A stretch of DNA of 64,000 bases. Origin: Pseudomonadota bacterium (GTDB lineage Bacteria > Pseudomonadota > Gammaproteobacteria > Xanthomonadales > SZUA-38). Under the pieces are notes generated by a model that was not told where the DNA came from, did not search any database, and was given only the letters and a program-made list of their open reading frames with translations. Within the stretch, counting starts at the first letter, position 1, and each line of letters begins with the position of its first letter. Shown here piece after piece: positions 51,851-61,870 of this stretch. The DNA is taken from contig JBCCCR010000001.1 of assembly GCA_039033415.1 (NCBI GenBank), positions 62,001-126,000 of the forward strand. The letters run 5' to 3'. The position numbers and the translations under genes were made by a program.

Positions 51851-53829
51851 TGACCGAACGGGCTCGCGTCCGCTTCTTTGCTTCGCTCTTGCTGCTTGTC
51901 GCGCTGCTCATCGTCAGCGGAGGCGCGTGGGCGGCCGAAGCCACCACGCTGGATCCACGCGAAGCCTACCTCTCCGCTCTCAAGGCGCTGGATAGCAAGC
52001 AGCTGGATCGCTTCGACGAGCTGGCCGACCAGCTGCAGGATTACCCGCTGTATCCTTATCTGCAGATCGCTCGCGTCAGCACCGGCCTCAAGAACGCCAA
52101 GCCGACGGCGGTGCGGAAACTGCTGGAGGACTACCCCAGCATGCCCCCCAGCTATCGTCTGCGCCGGAGCTGGCTGCGCGAGCTGGCCCGGCGTGAGCGC
52201 TGGGAAGCGTTCCTGACCGACTACCGACCGCAGCGCGACATGGAGCTGCGCTGCCAGCACGCGCTGGCCACGCTCCGGGTGCTCGGGAGCGTGGGTTATG
52301 AGCCGGATCTTTGGCTGGTGGGTCGATCCCAGCCGGATGCCTGCGATCCGGTGTTCACCCACTGGCGCCAGCGTGGGCTGCTCACCGCTGATCGATACTT
52401 TGAGCGCGCCGTGTTGGCGGCCAAAGCCGGGGAGTCTACCTTTGCCGGCTTTCTCGGCCGACGGCTGAGCGGCCCCCGCCAGGGAGAGGTGAAGCGCTGG
52501 GCCGCCCTGCAGAGTAATCCGGGTCGTAACCTGGCGGCGGCCAGTCGCTGGTCCGACTCGCCGCCTCACCGGCAGATGGTGCTCAGCACGCTGGATCGGA
52601 TCAAAAGCCGCAACAACACGCTGGCGCTGTCCGCCTGGCCAACGCTGCGAGAGCACTACTCGTTCAGCGCCGATCAGGTGGCGGAAGTTGATCGCAATCT
52701 GGTGTTGTTTTACGCCACGGACTATCCGCTGGACGCGCAGCGCAGGCTCACGGCGCTGACCCTGCAGGATCCACAGATCGTCGAATGGCGGGCGCGGGTA
52801 GCGATCAAAGAAGGCGACTGGTCTTCGCTGCTGGCGGCGCTCGATAACCTGCCGGCGGAGCTCCGCGACCGCGACCGCTGGCAGTACTGGCGAGCGCGGG
52901 CAATGGCTGAAAGCGGCAGCGGCAGCGAAGCGATGCAGCTCTTCGAGCAGCTGGCTAAAAAGCCTAACTATTTTGGCTTTGCGTCGGCCGATCGGGTCAG
53001 CAAGCCTTATGCGTTGTGCCCGGCCCCGCGCGACCCAGACCCCGTGGTGCTGAACGCGCTGACTGCACGACCAGCAATGCAGCGAGCGCTGGAGCTGCAC
53101 GCCCTGGGGGAGTGGCGCGACGCCCGCTCAGAGTGGAACGTGGCCACACGAAACTTGAATCGAGAGCAGCGACGCCAGGCTGCGGTGCTCGCCGACGGCA
53201 GCGGCTGGTTCGGCCGAGCCATCCTGACCCTGGCCGACACCGGGCATACCGACCGCTACGACCTGCGCTTTCCTTTGGCCTGGCATGCGGAGGTCACCCA
53301 AAACGCCGCGCGCTTTGGCCTCAACGCCAGCCTGATTTACGGCGTGATGCGCTCGGAAAGTGCCCTGGTGGTGGACGCGGTCAGCGGCGCCGGCGCTCGC
53401 GGCCTCATGCAGCTGACGCCCCAGACCGGTCGGGAGATCGCGTCAAGCCTGGGTGAGTCGAATCCCGGACGCCGGGGGCTGCTCCGCGAGGACGTCAACC
53501 TGCGGCTGGGTAGCGCGTACCTCGCCAGCCTGTTCGAGCGCTACAACCATCCGCTGAAGGTGCTGGCAGCCTACAACGCGGGGCCTGATGCCGTCGCCCG
53601 CTGGGAGTCGCTGGATCTGCCGGAGGAGCCCGATCGCTGGATCGAAAGCCTGCCGTATTACGAGACCCGGGACTACCTGATGCGAGTACTGGCCTTCACA
53701 ACGCTCTATGACTGGCGTCGTGAGGGTAAAATGGTGCCTTTGGCGCAGCGCATGCCGGCGCTCGACCTTCGACCCGGAGTGACCGACTACGGGATCCGAG
53801 GGCGAGTAGTCCCGCGCTGCCCCTCGTAA
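51850..53829 (+). CDS. slt: Soluble lytic murein transglycosylase
   Basis: A 659-residue periplasmic enzyme. After the signal (LLLLVALLIVSGGAWA) comes the long alpha-superhelical ring domain (residues about 30-460), then the goose-lysozyme-like catalytic domain. The catalytic Glu is in YGVMRSESALVVDAVSG, followed by GARGLMQLTPQTGREIA and LKVLAAYNAGPDAVARW. It cleaves glycan strands to 1,6-anhydro products in peptidoglycan recycling. It is co-translated with the preceding gene. Confidence 0.94.
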   Translation: MTERARVRFFASLLLLVALLIVSGGAWAAEATTLDPREAYLSALKALDSKQLDRFDELADQLQDYPLYPYLQIARVSTGLKNAKPTAVRKLLEDYPSMPPSYRLRRSWLRELARRERWEAFLTDYRPQRDMELRCQHALATLRVLGSVGYEPDLWLVGRSQPDACDPVFTHWRQRGLLTADRYFERAVLAAKAGESTFAGFLGRRLSGPRQGEVKRWAALQSNPGRNLAAASRWSDSPPHRQMVLSTLDRIKSRNNTLALSAWPTLREHYSFSADQVAEVDRNLVLFYATDYPLDAQRRLTALTLQDPQIVEWRARVAIKEGDWSSLLAALDNLPAELRDRDRWQYWRARAMAESGSGSEAMQLFEQLAKKPNYFGFASADRVSKPYALCPAPRDPDPVVLNALTARPAMQRALELHALGEWRDARSEWNVATRNLNREQRRQAAVLADGSGWFGRAILTLADTGHTDRYDLRFPLAWHAEVTQNAARFGLNASLIYGVMRSESALVVDAVSGAGARGLMQLTPQTGREIASSLGESNPGRRGLLREDVNLRLGSAYLASLFERYNHPLKVLAAYNAGPDAVARWESLDLPEEPDRWIESLPYYETRDYLMRVLAFTTLYDWRREGKMVPLAQRMPALDLRPGVTDYGIRGRVVPRCPS

Positions 53830-53840
53830 AAGGTACGAAC

Positions 53841-54773
53841 ATGACACATACGGTTTTGTTGGGTGGCAGCGGGTTTGTCGGAGACGCCCTGGCCAACGAG
53901 CTCGCCACGCGCGGTGAGCAGGTGACCATCGTTTGCCGTAATCCGGCGACGAGGCGCTCGGCGCGACCCAACATCACGGTGAGTATCGCCGACCCTTATC
54001 GCGTCGACAGCCTGGTAGAGGCCGTTTCCGGAGCTGACGTTCTGGTCAACCTCGTGGGTATCCTGAACGAGAAAGGATTTGACGGCAGCGGCTTTCGTAA
54101 GGCGCATGTGGACGTGACGCGCAACGCGCTGGAGGCCTGCGAGAAGGCGGGTATCGAGCGTTACGTGCAGATGAGCGCGCTGCGGGCCGGCGAGGGCACC
54201 AGCCATTATTTAAAATCCAAGGCTGAGGCCGAAGCGCTTGTTCGCGATAGCGCTCTGGACTGGGCCATCCTGCGCCCCTCCGTGATCTTTGGGCCTGCGG
54301 ATAGTTTCCTGAACCGCTTCGCGGCACTGATCGGCCTGACGCCGCTGGTGATGCCGCTGGCCTGCGCCGGCAGTCGCTTTCAGCCGGTGTATGTGGGTGA
54401 CGTGGCCGATGCGTTTGTCAATGTGATCGTGCAGGGTGGAGACGGTCGCACGCTGGACCTGGTCGGCCCCGGGACCTACACGCTCAAACAGCTGGTGGAG
54501 TACGTCATCGCGCTGAAGGGACGGCGGCTGAAGGTGGTGGGTCTGCCGGGATTTGTAAGCTACCTGCAGGCGTTGGTCATGAATCTGGTGCCGGGAAAAC
54601 CCTTCTCGACCGACAACTATCGCTCGCTGCAGCTCGACAGCGTATCGGAGGACAACGCGCTTGAGGCGCTCGGTGTCACGCCCACGCCGCTGGAGGCGAT
54701 CGCGCCGAGCTACCTGGGTCGCCAGCAGCGGGCCCATCGCTTCGACGACGCCCGCAGTCGCGCCGGGCGGTAA
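53841..54773 (+). CDS. NAD(P)-binding epimerase-like protein (NDUFA9/complex I-associated type)
   Basis: A 310-residue extended SDR-type protein with TVLLGGSGFVGDALANELATRG at the N-terminus and VLVNLVGILNEKGFDGSGFRKAHVDVTRNALEAC, matching the NDUFA9-like COG0702 group that lacks the classical YxxxK. LDWAILRPSVIFGPADSFLNRFA and FQPVYVGDVADAFVNVIV are also typical. Bacterial members have no well-fixed role. It sits between slt and cca, an arrangement common in related genomes. Confidence 0.85.
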   Translation: MTHTVLLGGSGFVGDALANELATRGEQVTIVCRNPATRRSARPNITVSIADPYRVDSLVEAVSGADVLVNLVGILNEKGFDGSGFRKAHVDVTRNALEACEKAGIERYVQMSALRAGEGTSHYLKSKAEAEALVRDSALDWAILRPSVIFGPADSFLNRFAALIGLTPLVMPLACAGSRFQPVYVGDVADAFVNVIVQGGDGRTLDLVGPGTYTLKQLVEYVIALKGRRLKVVGLPGFVSYLQALVMNLVPGKPFSTDNYRSLQLDSVSEDNALEALGVTPTPLEAIAPSYLGRQQRAHRFDDARSRAGR

Positions 54774-54834
54774 TGCAGCCGAACGCCATCCTGGCACCGG
54801 CCTTGGCTGCGGGTGGGCGCGGGTAGCACCTGCC

Positions 54835-56079
54835 ATGGAAATCTTTCTGGTCGGTGGCGCGGTGCGGGACGAGCTGTTGGGACGGCCCGTCGTGGACCGC
54901 GACTACGTGGTCACCGGGGCCACCCCCGAGGAGATGCTGGCGCAAGGCTACCGACCCGTCGGCAAAGATTTTCCGGTTTTTCTGCACCCGGAAACCGCAG
55001 AGGAATACGCGCTGGCTCGCCGTGAGCGAAAGGTTGCCGCCGGTTATGGGGGCTTTGAGTTTCATGCCGGGCCTGAGGTGACGCTCGAAGAGGATCTCTC
55101 GCGCCGCGACTTGACCGTCAACGCCATCGCCCGGTCCGCTGACGGGACGCTGATCGATCCATTTGGTGGCGTCGACGACATCGAGGCGCGCCGCCTGCGT
55201 CACGTTACTGACGCGTTTGCCGAAGACCCGGTCCGGGTGCTCCGGCTAGCGCGGTTTGCCGCTCGCCTGGCGGCGCTGGAATTCTCCGTGGTGCCCGAGA
55301 CCACCATGCTTGCCCGCCAGCTGGCGGCCGCCGGTGAGCTCGATGCGCTGACGCCGGAGCGGGTGTGGACCGAAACCGAAAAAGGCCTGATGACGGCCAA
55401 TCCCGAAGTCTTTGTGGAGGTGCTGCGCGAGTGTCACGCCCTGGCGGTGGTGCTGCCCGAGGTCGACGCGCTGTTTGGCGTGCCGCAGCCCGCGGAACAC
55501 CATCCGGAGATCGACACCGGGATTCATCTGCTGATGGTGCTGGCGCAGGCAGCGCGCATGGACCTGTCCAGCGCCGCGCGCTTCGCCTGCCTGACGCACG
55601 ATCTCGGCAAAGCCCTGACGCCGAAGGACGAGCTGCCAAAGCACCTCGGTCACGAAGCTTCCGGGCTGAAGCCGCTGGTGGAACTCTGCGACCGCCTTCG
55701 GGTGCCGAAGGCGCATCGCCGCCTGGCCGAGCTCGTGTGTCGGTATCACCTTCAGGTCCATCAGGCGCTGACCCTCAAGCCCGGCACGGTGATGAAGCTG
55801 ATCGAGGCTGCGGACGGCCTGCGCCGCCCCCACCGATTTGCCGAGATGCTGCGAGCCTGCGAGGCCGACTTTCGGGGGCGGGGAGGCGGAAACGCTGAAG
55901 CGCCGTATCCGCAGGCCGCTTACCTCGCGGCGGCGATGGCGGCCGTGGCCGCGGTGCCGAACGCCCCGCTGAGGGCTGAGGGGCTGGAAGGCCTTGAGCT
56001 TGCGGCCGCACTGCGCCGAGCGCGGATCAGGGCGATCGCCCAGACCAAATCACGCTGGCAAGGATCCAGCCCAGCGTAA
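54835..56079 (+). CDS. cca: CCA-adding tRNA nucleotidyltransferase
   Basis: The product is 414 residues from ATG 54835; the upstream in-frame extension is not conserved in character. The nucleotidyltransferase head is [24 protein letters not shown] with the DxD pair, followed by [12 protein letters not shown] (template Arg/Asp region) and [14 protein letters not shown]. The C-terminal HD-domain part has [13 protein letters not shown]. It adds or repairs the 3' CCA of tRNA. Its last 53 bases overlap the convergent VanZ-family gene. Confidence 0.96.
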   Translation: MEIFLVGGAVRDELLGRPVVDRDYVVTGATPEEMLAQGYRPVGKDFPVFLHPETAEEYALARRERKVAAGYGGFEFHAGPEVTLEEDLSRRDLTVNAIARSADGTLIDPFGGVDDIEARRLRHVTDAFAEDPVRVLRLARFAARLAALEFSVVPETTMLARQLAAAGELDALTPERVWTETEKGLMTANPEVFVEVLRECHALAVVLPEVDALFGVPQPAEHHPEIDTGIHLLMVLAQAARMDLSSAARFACLTHDLGKALTPKDELPKHLGHEASGLKPLVELCDRLRVPKAHRRLAELVCRYHLQVHQALTLKPGTVMKLIEAADGLRRPHRFAEMLRACEADFRGRGGGNAEAPYPQAAYLAAAMAAVAAVPNAPLRAEGLEGLELAAALRRARIRAIAQTKSRWQGSSPA

Positions 56080-56392
56080 GTCCGGCAACGTTGGCGATGA
56101 GGTCGGCGATGCTGGCTTCGCGATGGGGCAGGGTCCCCTGAATCAGCTCCAGGATGCCTCCCATCAGGGCGAAGCCCACGAAGTACCACAGCCGGGTCCG
56201 GTTCGTTCGATACAGGCTGCAGAACCATACCATCAGCAGCCCATACGCCAGCAGATGCCCCCATTTGTCTTCCTGAGGAATTTCGAGCCCCGTCTGCGGC
56301 GCGGTGATCAGCGAGGCTGACCAGATGCCGCCGACCAGCGCCCAGCCGAACAAAACACCCAGCGGGTGTGGCCGTTTTGATGAACGGCTCAC
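56027..56392 (-). CDS. VanZ-family membrane protein
   Basis: A 121-residue protein starting at GTG 56392, which overlaps the stop of the methyltransferase gene (GTGA). It has four hydrophobic segments ([68 protein letters not shown]). The KWGHLLAYGLL and GGILELIQ...R...DLIANVAG motifs are typical of VanZ-like proteins. The role is unknown. It is the last gene of the tsaD-folB-methyltransferase-vanZ minus-strand run. Confidence 0.88.
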   Translation of the reverse strand: MSRSSKRPHPLGVLFGWALVGGIWSASLITAPQTGLEIPQEDKWGHLLAYGLLMVWFCSLYRTNRTRLWYFVGFALMGGILELIQGTLPHREASIADLIANVAGLTLGWILASVIWSGRSP

Positions 56393-57546
56393 AGCCGATG
56401 GAGCTGGTTGACGGGCAGCGACGGCAGTTCGAGATCCCGCTGCGCCAGCAGGACCTGGAAGCGCTCGCCCATTTCTGAGGGCAGCGTTAGCTGTTTGACC
56501 TCCTGCACCGTCGCCAGCGATTGCGGTGAGCCGTCCAGGCCGGCCGCCGCCGCGTAGTCTGTCAGCCCGAATGCGAGCAGGAACTGAGCTTGCGACGTAA
56601 ACCCGACTGGCGTCATGCCGGCCAGGTGCAGCGCCTGCGCCACGGCGCTGAAATCGACGCTGACGCTGAGATCCTGGAGCCCGGGCATCCACAGCAGCTG
56701 GTCGTGAGCCCGGTGGCGGTAGTGGGCGATGGCGGTGCCGCTGCTGCGCTGGGGGTGGTAGTACTCGCGCCGCGTGTAGCCATAGTCGATCAAGGCCAGC
56801 GCCCCGCGCTGCAGCTGCTCGGTGATCGCCTGGAGCCAGGGTGCCAGCATCGGCACGTCCTCCGTTACGTACCCAGGTTGGCTGGCCTCGGTTGGCAGGT
56901 CAGCGTCACTCGCCGGGCCGCGTTCCCAGACGAGCTCGTCCTCAGCAAGGGCTACGACCAGCTCGTGCCACCGGTCTTCCTGGTAAATGAGGCGACGGGG
57001 CGGCAGCGCGTCGACCACCTCGTTGCCCAAAATCACGCCGGACCAAGGTTCGTTAGGCGGCGCGTCGAGCCAGCGCACCCGCTCGAGCGCCTGAGGTACC
57101 CGTTCCTCGATGGTTTCCCGCTGGCGTGTCCGCAGTGAACCGCTGACCTCCAGGATCCAATAGGCGTCGGGTGGGCAGCCATGGGAATCCAGCGCTGACA
57201 GCAGGCTCGCAGCCAGCGCTCCCGTGCCCGCTCCGGTTTCAAGAATGGTGGGCGTTGGCAATTGCGCCAGCAGCGGCGCACACCAGCGAGCCAGGCAGTA
57301 CGCCAGGCCGTCACCCAGCTCGGGTGCCGTGATGAAATCACCGCCGGCGCCAAACTTGGCCAGTCCGTTGTGGTAGTACCCAAGCGTGGAGTGGTAGAGC
57401 GCAAGCTGCCAAAACCGCTCTGAGCTCAGAGGGCCGCTGGCCGCAATTTCTGCGGCGATCTCCCGGGTCAGTGCCCGGCTCAAGTCGAGCGCTTCCGGCT
57501 CTGGGGCTGGCAGCGACAATTTGTCGCCGGGAGATCGACCGGGCAT
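56389..57546 (-). CDS. SAM-dependent methyltransferase, MidA/NDUFAF7 family
   Basis: A 385-residue protein of the COG1565 group. Visible are ERFWQLALYHSTLGYYHNGLAKFGAGGDFITAPELG, the SAM motif ILETGAGTGALAASLL, WILEVSGSLRTRQRE, VILGNEVVDALPPRRL and LIDYGYTRREYYHPQRSSGT. Mitochondrial NDUFAF7 dimethylates an arginine in complex I; bacterial substrates are less certain. It sits between folB and vanZ in a tight operon and is unrelated to the three accessory methyltransferases. Confidence 0.9.
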   Translation of the reverse strand: MPGRSPGDKLSLPAPEPEALDLSRALTREIAAEIAASGPLSSERFWQLALYHSTLGYYHNGLAKFGAGGDFITAPELGDGLAYCLARWCAPLLAQLPTPTILETGAGTGALAASLLSALDSHGCPPDAYWILEVSGSLRTRQRETIEERVPQALERVRWLDAPPNEPWSGVILGNEVVDALPPRRLIYQEDRWHELVVALAEDELVWERGPASDADLPTEASQPGYVTEDVPMLAPWLQAITEQLQRGALALIDYGYTRREYYHPQRSSGTAIAHYRHRAHDQLLWMPGLQDLSVSVDFSAVAQALHLAGMTPVGFTSQAQFLLAFGLTDYAAAAGLDGSPQSLATVQEVKQLTLPSEMGERFQVLLAQRDLELPSLPVNQLHRL

Positions 57547-57554
57547 GGCGGGGC

Positions 57555-57911
57555 TCAGGCTTGCCGTTCCCGCCGAATCGCCACGCCAACAACGGGCGTG
57601 CCGGCCAGCGCTCCGGGCTTGCGCAGCGTGAGCGATATCACGGCAATCGGGTAGTTTTCGAGCAGTGTCTGAGCGCAGCTTTCGGCGAGTGACTCGATAA
57701 GCTGCCGGCGGCTTTGCCGGATATGATCGCGCAGATGATCGCAGACCGAGACGTAGTCCAGCGCGTCAGCGAGCTCATCCGTGGCGGCGGCCGACGTCAT
57801 GTCCACTTCCAGCGCCAGATCCAGTCGAAGCTGCTGGCGGATGCGCTTTTCGTGCGGATGGACGCCGACCAGCGCGTCGACGGTCAGGTTTTCGATCAGC
57901 AGGGTGTCCAT
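57555..57911 (-). CDS. folB: Dihydroneopterin aldolase
   Basis: The product is 118 residues from ATG 57911. The family motifs are LLIENLTVDALVGVHPHEKRIRQQLRLDLAL at the start, ALDYVSVCDHLRDHI, LIESLAESCAQTLLE (catalytic Glu region) and LRKPGALAG with the catalytic Lys. FolB forms 6-hydroxymethyl-dihydropterin in folate synthesis. It lies 14 bases downstream of tsaD on the same strand. Confidence 0.94.
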   Translation of the reverse strand: MDTLLIENLTVDALVGVHPHEKRIRQQLRLDLALEVDMTSAAATDELADALDYVSVCDHLRDHIRQSRRQLIESLAESCAQTLLENYPIAVISLTLRKPGALAGTPVVGVAIRRERQA

Positions 57912-57925
57912 CGCCAAGGAAAGCT

Positions 57926-58948
57926 TTAGGCCGCCATCGGCGAAAGGCCGGTCAGGTCCCATCGCGCGTGGACGTCCACCGCCAGGTTATCTCGCTCAGC
58001 CTCAGCGAGCCGCAGGGCACCGACGAGGGCGATCATCGCAGCGTTGTCGGTGCAGAACGCAAATCCAGGGTAGTAGGAGCGCGCGCCGCGCTGCTGAGTC
58101 ATTTTGTCGAGCACGCTTCGAAGACGCCGGTTGGCGCCAACCCCGCCGGCCACCACCAGCCGATCGAAGCCGGTCTGGTCCAGCGCACGGCCGCACTTAA
58201 TGCGCAGCGTGTCGGCCACCGCCTCCTGAAACGCGTGCGCCAGATCAGCTTTGAACTGCTCGCTCTGATCGGACTGCTCCCAGGTGGTGAGGACCTGCGT
58301 TTTGAGGCCCGAGAAGCTGAAATCCAGCCCCGGCCGGTTGGTCATGGGGCGCGACAGCCGGAGGGCGTCAGGGGAACCCGTTTCGGCCAGCGCCGCGAGC
58401 GCCGGCCCGCCGGGGTAGCCAAGCCCCAGGAGCTTGGCGGTCTTGTCGAACGCCTCGCCCGCCGCATCGTCGAGGCTCTGACCAAGCAGTTCGTAGCGTC
58501 CCAGGCCGCGAACGGCGACGAGCTGGGTATGGCCACCGGACACCAGCAGCGCGACAAACGGCGGCTCCGGGGCGTCAGGCTCGAGCAGCGGCGCCAGTAG
58601 GTGTCCTTCCATATGATGGATCGGCAGGGCGGGTACGCCGGCGGCGTATGCCATCGCGCGGCCGGTGCTGGCACCGACCAGCAGCGCACCCACCAGCCCG
58701 GGCCCGGCCGTATAGGCTACGGCACCCAGCTCAGCCGGCTGCAGTCCAGCTTCTTGGAGCACCTGTCGAATCAGCCCCGGGAGCTTGCGTACGTGGTCGC
58801 GGGCCGCCAGTTCTGGAACCACTCCGCCATAGTTGGCGTGCTCGTCGACCTGACTGTATAACGCGTGCGCCAGCAGGCCGCGCTGCGTGTCGTACACCGC
58901 AGCGGCGGATTCGTCACAGGAGGTTTCGATACCTAGAACGGCGGCCAT
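57926..58948 (-). CDS. tsaD: tRNA N6-threonylcarbamoyladenosine transferase subunit TsaD
   Basis: The product is 340 residues from ATG 58948 ([20 protein letters not shown]). The iron-binding HMEGH motif is in [15 protein letters not shown]-site motifs [11 protein letters not shown] and [12 protein letters not shown], and the third metal Asp in [13 protein letters not shown], are present. It transfers the threonylcarbamoyl group to A37 of ANN-decoding tRNAs. It diverges from rpsU, the arrangement conserved across Gammaproteobacteria. Confidence 0.97.
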   Translation of the reverse strand: MAAVLGIETSCDESAAAVYDTQRGLLAHALYSQVDEHANYGGVVPELAARDHVRKLPGLIRQVLQEAGLQPAELGAVAYTAGPGLVGALLVGASTGRAMAYAAGVPALPIHHMEGHLLAPLLEPDAPEPPFVALLVSGGHTQLVAVRGLGRYELLGQSLDDAAGEAFDKTAKLLGLGYPGGPALAALAETGSPDALRLSRPMTNRPGLDFSFSGLKTQVLTTWEQSDQSEQFKADLAHAFQEAVADTLRIKCGRALDQTGFDRLVVAGGVGANRRLRSVLDKMTQQRGARSYYPGFAFCTDNAAMIALVGALRLAEAERDNLAVDVHARWDLTGLSPMAA

Positions 58949-59096
58949 CGGGTTGCGTTGCTCCAAAATCAGGGCGCAGTGTCGCAAAGGATATTCGGGA
59001 GCGCCAGCAGCCGAGTGGAGTGCCTGCCGATTGCCATGGCTCGGCCACGATTCGGTCGTCAGGTCAGTTCGATCCCAAGGAGTTGAGAACACAGCT

Positions 59097-59126
59097 TTGC
59101 GTGAGTCAAAAAATTCACGTTATAAT
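59097..59126 (+). promoter_or_regulatory. Sigma-70-type promoter of rpsU
   Basis: TTGCGT, 18 bases, TATAAT. The -10 is a perfect match. It gives a transcript start near 59133 and a leader of about 65 bases before rpsU, heading the rpsU-dnaG-rpoD block. Confidence 0.75.
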
Positions 59127-59197
59127 GGGCGTCTTTGTCCGCGATTGTGGCTCCACGCCGGCGATCCGGGCTTTTTGCATAGCCAGTTGGAGTTGTA

Positions 59198-59413
59198 ATG
59201 CCAAGCGTAAGAATTCGCGAAAACGAGCCGTTTGAGTACGCCCTGCGTCGCTTTAAGCGCTCATGTGAGAAAGCCGGGATCCTCTCCGAGACCCGCCGTC
59301 GGGAGTATTATGAGAAGCCGACGCAGGAGCGCAAGCGCAAAAAGGCGGCTGCGGTGAAGCGTCATCTGCGACGCATGTCCCGCGAAGTGACCCGCCGCAG
59401 CCGGCTGTACTGA
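59198..59413 (+). CDS. rpsU: 30S ribosomal protein S21
   Basis: A 71-residue, strongly basic protein: [48 protein letters not shown], ending RRSRLY. It is the normal bS21 of Gammaproteobacteria and takes part in initiation on the small subunit. GGAG precedes the ATG. It is the first gene of the classical rpsU-dnaG-rpoD macromolecular synthesis operon, here with a yqeY-type gene inserted. Confidence 0.98.
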   Translation: MPSVRIRENEPFEYALRRFKRSCEKAGILSETRRREYYEKPTQERKRKKAAAVKRHLRRMSREVTRRSRLY

Positions 59414-59507
59414 TAGCCAGCGCTATCCGTCGCGCCGGCGCCAAGGCCGGTGCGTTTGCAGAGTTTGTAATCGGGCCAGTGCAGCGGCCCGGCCCGCCCG
59501 ACAGACC

Positions 59508-59957
59508 ATGACAGCTTCCCTCAAAGCCCGTCTCACCGACGACATGAAAACCGCCCTCAAAGCGGGCGACAAGCAGCGCCTGGGCACGGTCCGCATGGCG
59601 CTGGCTGAGATCAAGCGACGCGAGGTGGATGATCGCCAAGACCTCGACGACGCCCAGATCACGGGGCTGATCGAGAAAATGGTCAAGCAGCGTAAAGATG
59701 CGCTGAGCCAGTTCACGGATGCGGGCCGCCAGGACTTGGCTGACCAGGAAAAGGCGGAGATTGAGGTGCTGGCAGCCTACCTCCCGGAGCAAATGAGCGA
59801 CGACGAGCTCAGTGCGCTCATCGACACGGTGATCTCAGACACCGGCGCCAGCTCCATGAAAGATATGGGCAAGGTGATGGGGCAGGTCAAAGGCAAGGTG
59901 GCTGGCCGAGCGGATATGCAGCAGGTCAGCTCGCTCGTCAAAGCTCGCCTCGGCTGA
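59508..59957 (+). CDS. GatB/YqeY domain protein
   Basis: A 149-residue protein: LKARLTDDMKTALKAGDKQRLGTVRMALAEIKRREVDDR, then EKMVKQRKDALSQFTDAGRQDLADQEKAEIEVLAAYLPEQM, and the C-terminal GKVMGQVKGKVAGRADMQQVSSLVKARL. This is the YqeY family, related to the tRNA-binding tail of GatB. Its position between rpsU and dnaG is common. The biological role is not firmly established. Confidence 0.92.
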   Translation: MTASLKARLTDDMKTALKAGDKQRLGTVRMALAEIKRREVDDRQDLDDAQITGLIEKMVKQRKDALSQFTDAGRQDLADQEKAEIEVLAAYLPEQMSDDELSALIDTVISDTGASSMKDMGKVMGQVKGKVAGRADMQQVSSLVKARLG

Positions 59958-60046
59958 GGCCGGGGCAAGCAGCCATGCGGCGCTGGACGGCGACCTGCGT
60001 CACCAGCGCTCACCGATTGCCCGGGCAGGGAAGGTAAACTGGCTTT

Positions 60047-61825
60047 ATGTCCGGCCTGATTCCCCAGTCGTTCATCGACGAGCTGATCGCTCGATCAGAC
60101 ATTGTCGAGGTGATCTCTAACCGCGTTCCCCTCAAGAAGGCTGGCCGTGAATATCAGGCGTGCTGTCCGTTCCACGATGAAAAAACCCCGTCGTTTACGG
60201 TGAGCCCAAACAAGCAGTTTTATCACTGCTTTGGCTGTGGCGCTCACGGCAACGTCATCGGTTTTGTGATTGAGTACGACCGGATTGGCTTTGTCGACGC
60301 GGTCGAGGAGCTGGCGCAAAAGGCCGGCATGACCGTGCCGCGCGACGCCTCTCGCCGCGATGATGGGCTGCAGGAGGTTTACGCCGTCCTCGCGGAGGCC
60401 CAGCAAACCTATCAGACGGCGCTGAAGAGCAGTCCTCAAGCGGTCGAGTACCTTAAACAGCGAGGGATCTCCGGCACCATCGCTCGCGACTACCACATCG
60501 GATTTGCGCCCGAGGCCTGGGATACGGTGTCCCGCTGGGCTGGCGGCAACCGGGAGCGCGAAGCGATTTTGGATAAAGCAGGCCTGATCAGCGCGCGGAG
60601 CAGCGGTGGGGTTTACGACAAGTTTCGCGGCCGCATCATGTTTCCGATTCATGACACCCGCGGCCGGCCGATCGCTTTTGGTGGACGGATCATGGGCAAC
60701 GCTGATGGCCCGAAGTACTTGAACTCTCCGGAAACGCCGTTGTTCCACAAGGGTCGGCAGCTCTACGGGCTCTACCAGGCACGGCAGGCGCAGAAAAAGC
60801 TGACCCGGCTGCTGGTGGTGGAAGGCTACATGGACGTGGTGGCTCTCGCCCAGTTCGGGTTGACCGAATCGGTGGCGACACTCGGAACAGCCACCACCGC
60901 TGACCACGCGGAGATCCTATTCCGCGCCGCGCCGGAGATCTACTTCTGTTTCGACGGCGATCGGGCCGGGCGCCAGGCTGCGCATCGCGCCATGGAATCG
61001 GTTCTGCCGAGGCTCAAGGACGGGCGGCAGGCGAAGTTTCTTTTCCTGCCGGATGGTGAGGACCCCGACACGCTGATTCGCGAGCGGGGCCTTGAGGAGT
61101 TTGAAGCGCTCCTGGCGGCCGCGCGGCCGCTATCGGAAGTGTTTTTCTCTCGCTATCAGGCGCAGGTGGACCTGAACAGTCTTGACGGCCGGGCAAGGCT
61201 GGTAGAAATAACCAAACCGCTGCTGGCACAGATCCCCGACGGCGCGTTTCGCGACATGATGTTTGAGCGACTGGGTGAATTGGCCCGAAGCAGCACGGTG
61301 GCGCCGCCGGCGCCAAACCTGCCCCCTGCCCATGCCGGCGAGCCGCAGGACAGTCGCCCCGCCGCACCCGTTCAGCCGTCGCTGGTGCGCCAGGCGGTCA
61401 CCCTCCTGGTGCATCATCCGGGTGTGGGCGCGGTGCCGGCGCCGGTGGAACAGCTGATCGACTATCCGCGCGAGGGTGTGCCGCTGCTGGTCGAGCTCTA
61501 TCAATGGTGCCGATCCAACCCCGGGGCGGTAACCGCCCAGCTGCTGCTCAACTGGGAGGGCCGGCCCGACCACCGGGCGCTGAGTAAACTGGCCAACCTG
61601 CCCGATCCGCTGGCGGTGAATCACAACCGGGAGGCAGAGTTTGCGGGCGCCATCGAGCGGCTGCTGGACGAATACCATCGCGACCAGCGGGTGGGGCAGC
61701 TGGCGGAGCTGACGGCCAAGGTCGAAGCGGGCGGCTACGCGAGCCTGAGCGCCGACGAGAAGGCCCACTACCGGAATCTGATGACCGGTGGTGCTCAAAG
61801 CGGTTCAAATGTGCCGAAATCGTAA
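60047..61825 (+). CDS. dnaG: DNA primase
   Basis: A 592-residue primase. The N-terminal zinc-binding domain is CCPFHDEKTPSFTVSPNKQF and YHCFGCGAHGNVI. The RNA-polymerase domain has DKFRGRIMFPIHDTRGRPIAFGGR and the TOPRIM motif LVVEGYMDVVAL with FCFDGDRAGRQA. A C-terminal helicase-interaction region follows a Pro/Ala linker near residue 430. It synthesises primers for replication. A gap of 327 bases separates it from rpoD. Confidence 0.97.
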   Translation: MSGLIPQSFIDELIARSDIVEVISNRVPLKKAGREYQACCPFHDEKTPSFTVSPNKQFYHCFGCGAHGNVIGFVIEYDRIGFVDAVEELAQKAGMTVPRDASRRDDGLQEVYAVLAEAQQTYQTALKSSPQAVEYLKQRGISGTIARDYHIGFAPEAWDTVSRWAGGNREREAILDKAGLISARSSGGVYDKFRGRIMFPIHDTRGRPIAFGGRIMGNADGPKYLNSPETPLFHKGRQLYGLYQARQAQKKLTRLLVVEGYMDVVALAQFGLTESVATLGTATTADHAEILFRAAPEIYFCFDGDRAGRQAAHRAMESVLPRLKDGRQAKFLFLPDGEDPDTLIRERGLEEFEALLAAARPLSEVFFSRYQAQVDLNSLDGRARLVEITKPLLAQIPDGAFRDMMFERLGELARSSTVAPPAPNLPPAHAGEPQDSRPAAPVQPSLVRQAVTLLVHHPGVGAVPAPVEQLIDYPREGVPLLVELYQWCRSNPGAVTAQLLLNWEGRPDHRALSKLANLPDPLAVNHNREAEFAGAIERLLDEYHRDQRVGQLAELTAKVEAGGYASLSADEKAHYRNLMTGGAQSGSNVPKS

Positions 61826-61842
61826 GAAATTGTGCTCAGAAG

Positions 61843-61870
61843 CTTGAAATTTCGCCCATATCCCCTAGAT
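61843..61870 (+). promoter_or_regulatory. Candidate heat-shock (sigma-32) promoter upstream of rpoD
   Basis: CTTGAA, 13 bases, CCCC followed by TAGAT. The spacing equals that of the E. coli groE promoter, and the -35 is exact, while the -10 keeps only the C-run of CCCCAT. It lies in the 327-base gap before rpoD. The rest of the gap holds a perfect GACGC-CATA-GCGTC repeat near 61982-61995 and a possible -10 (TATATA at 62108-62113); no gene is visible. Confidence 0.4.
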
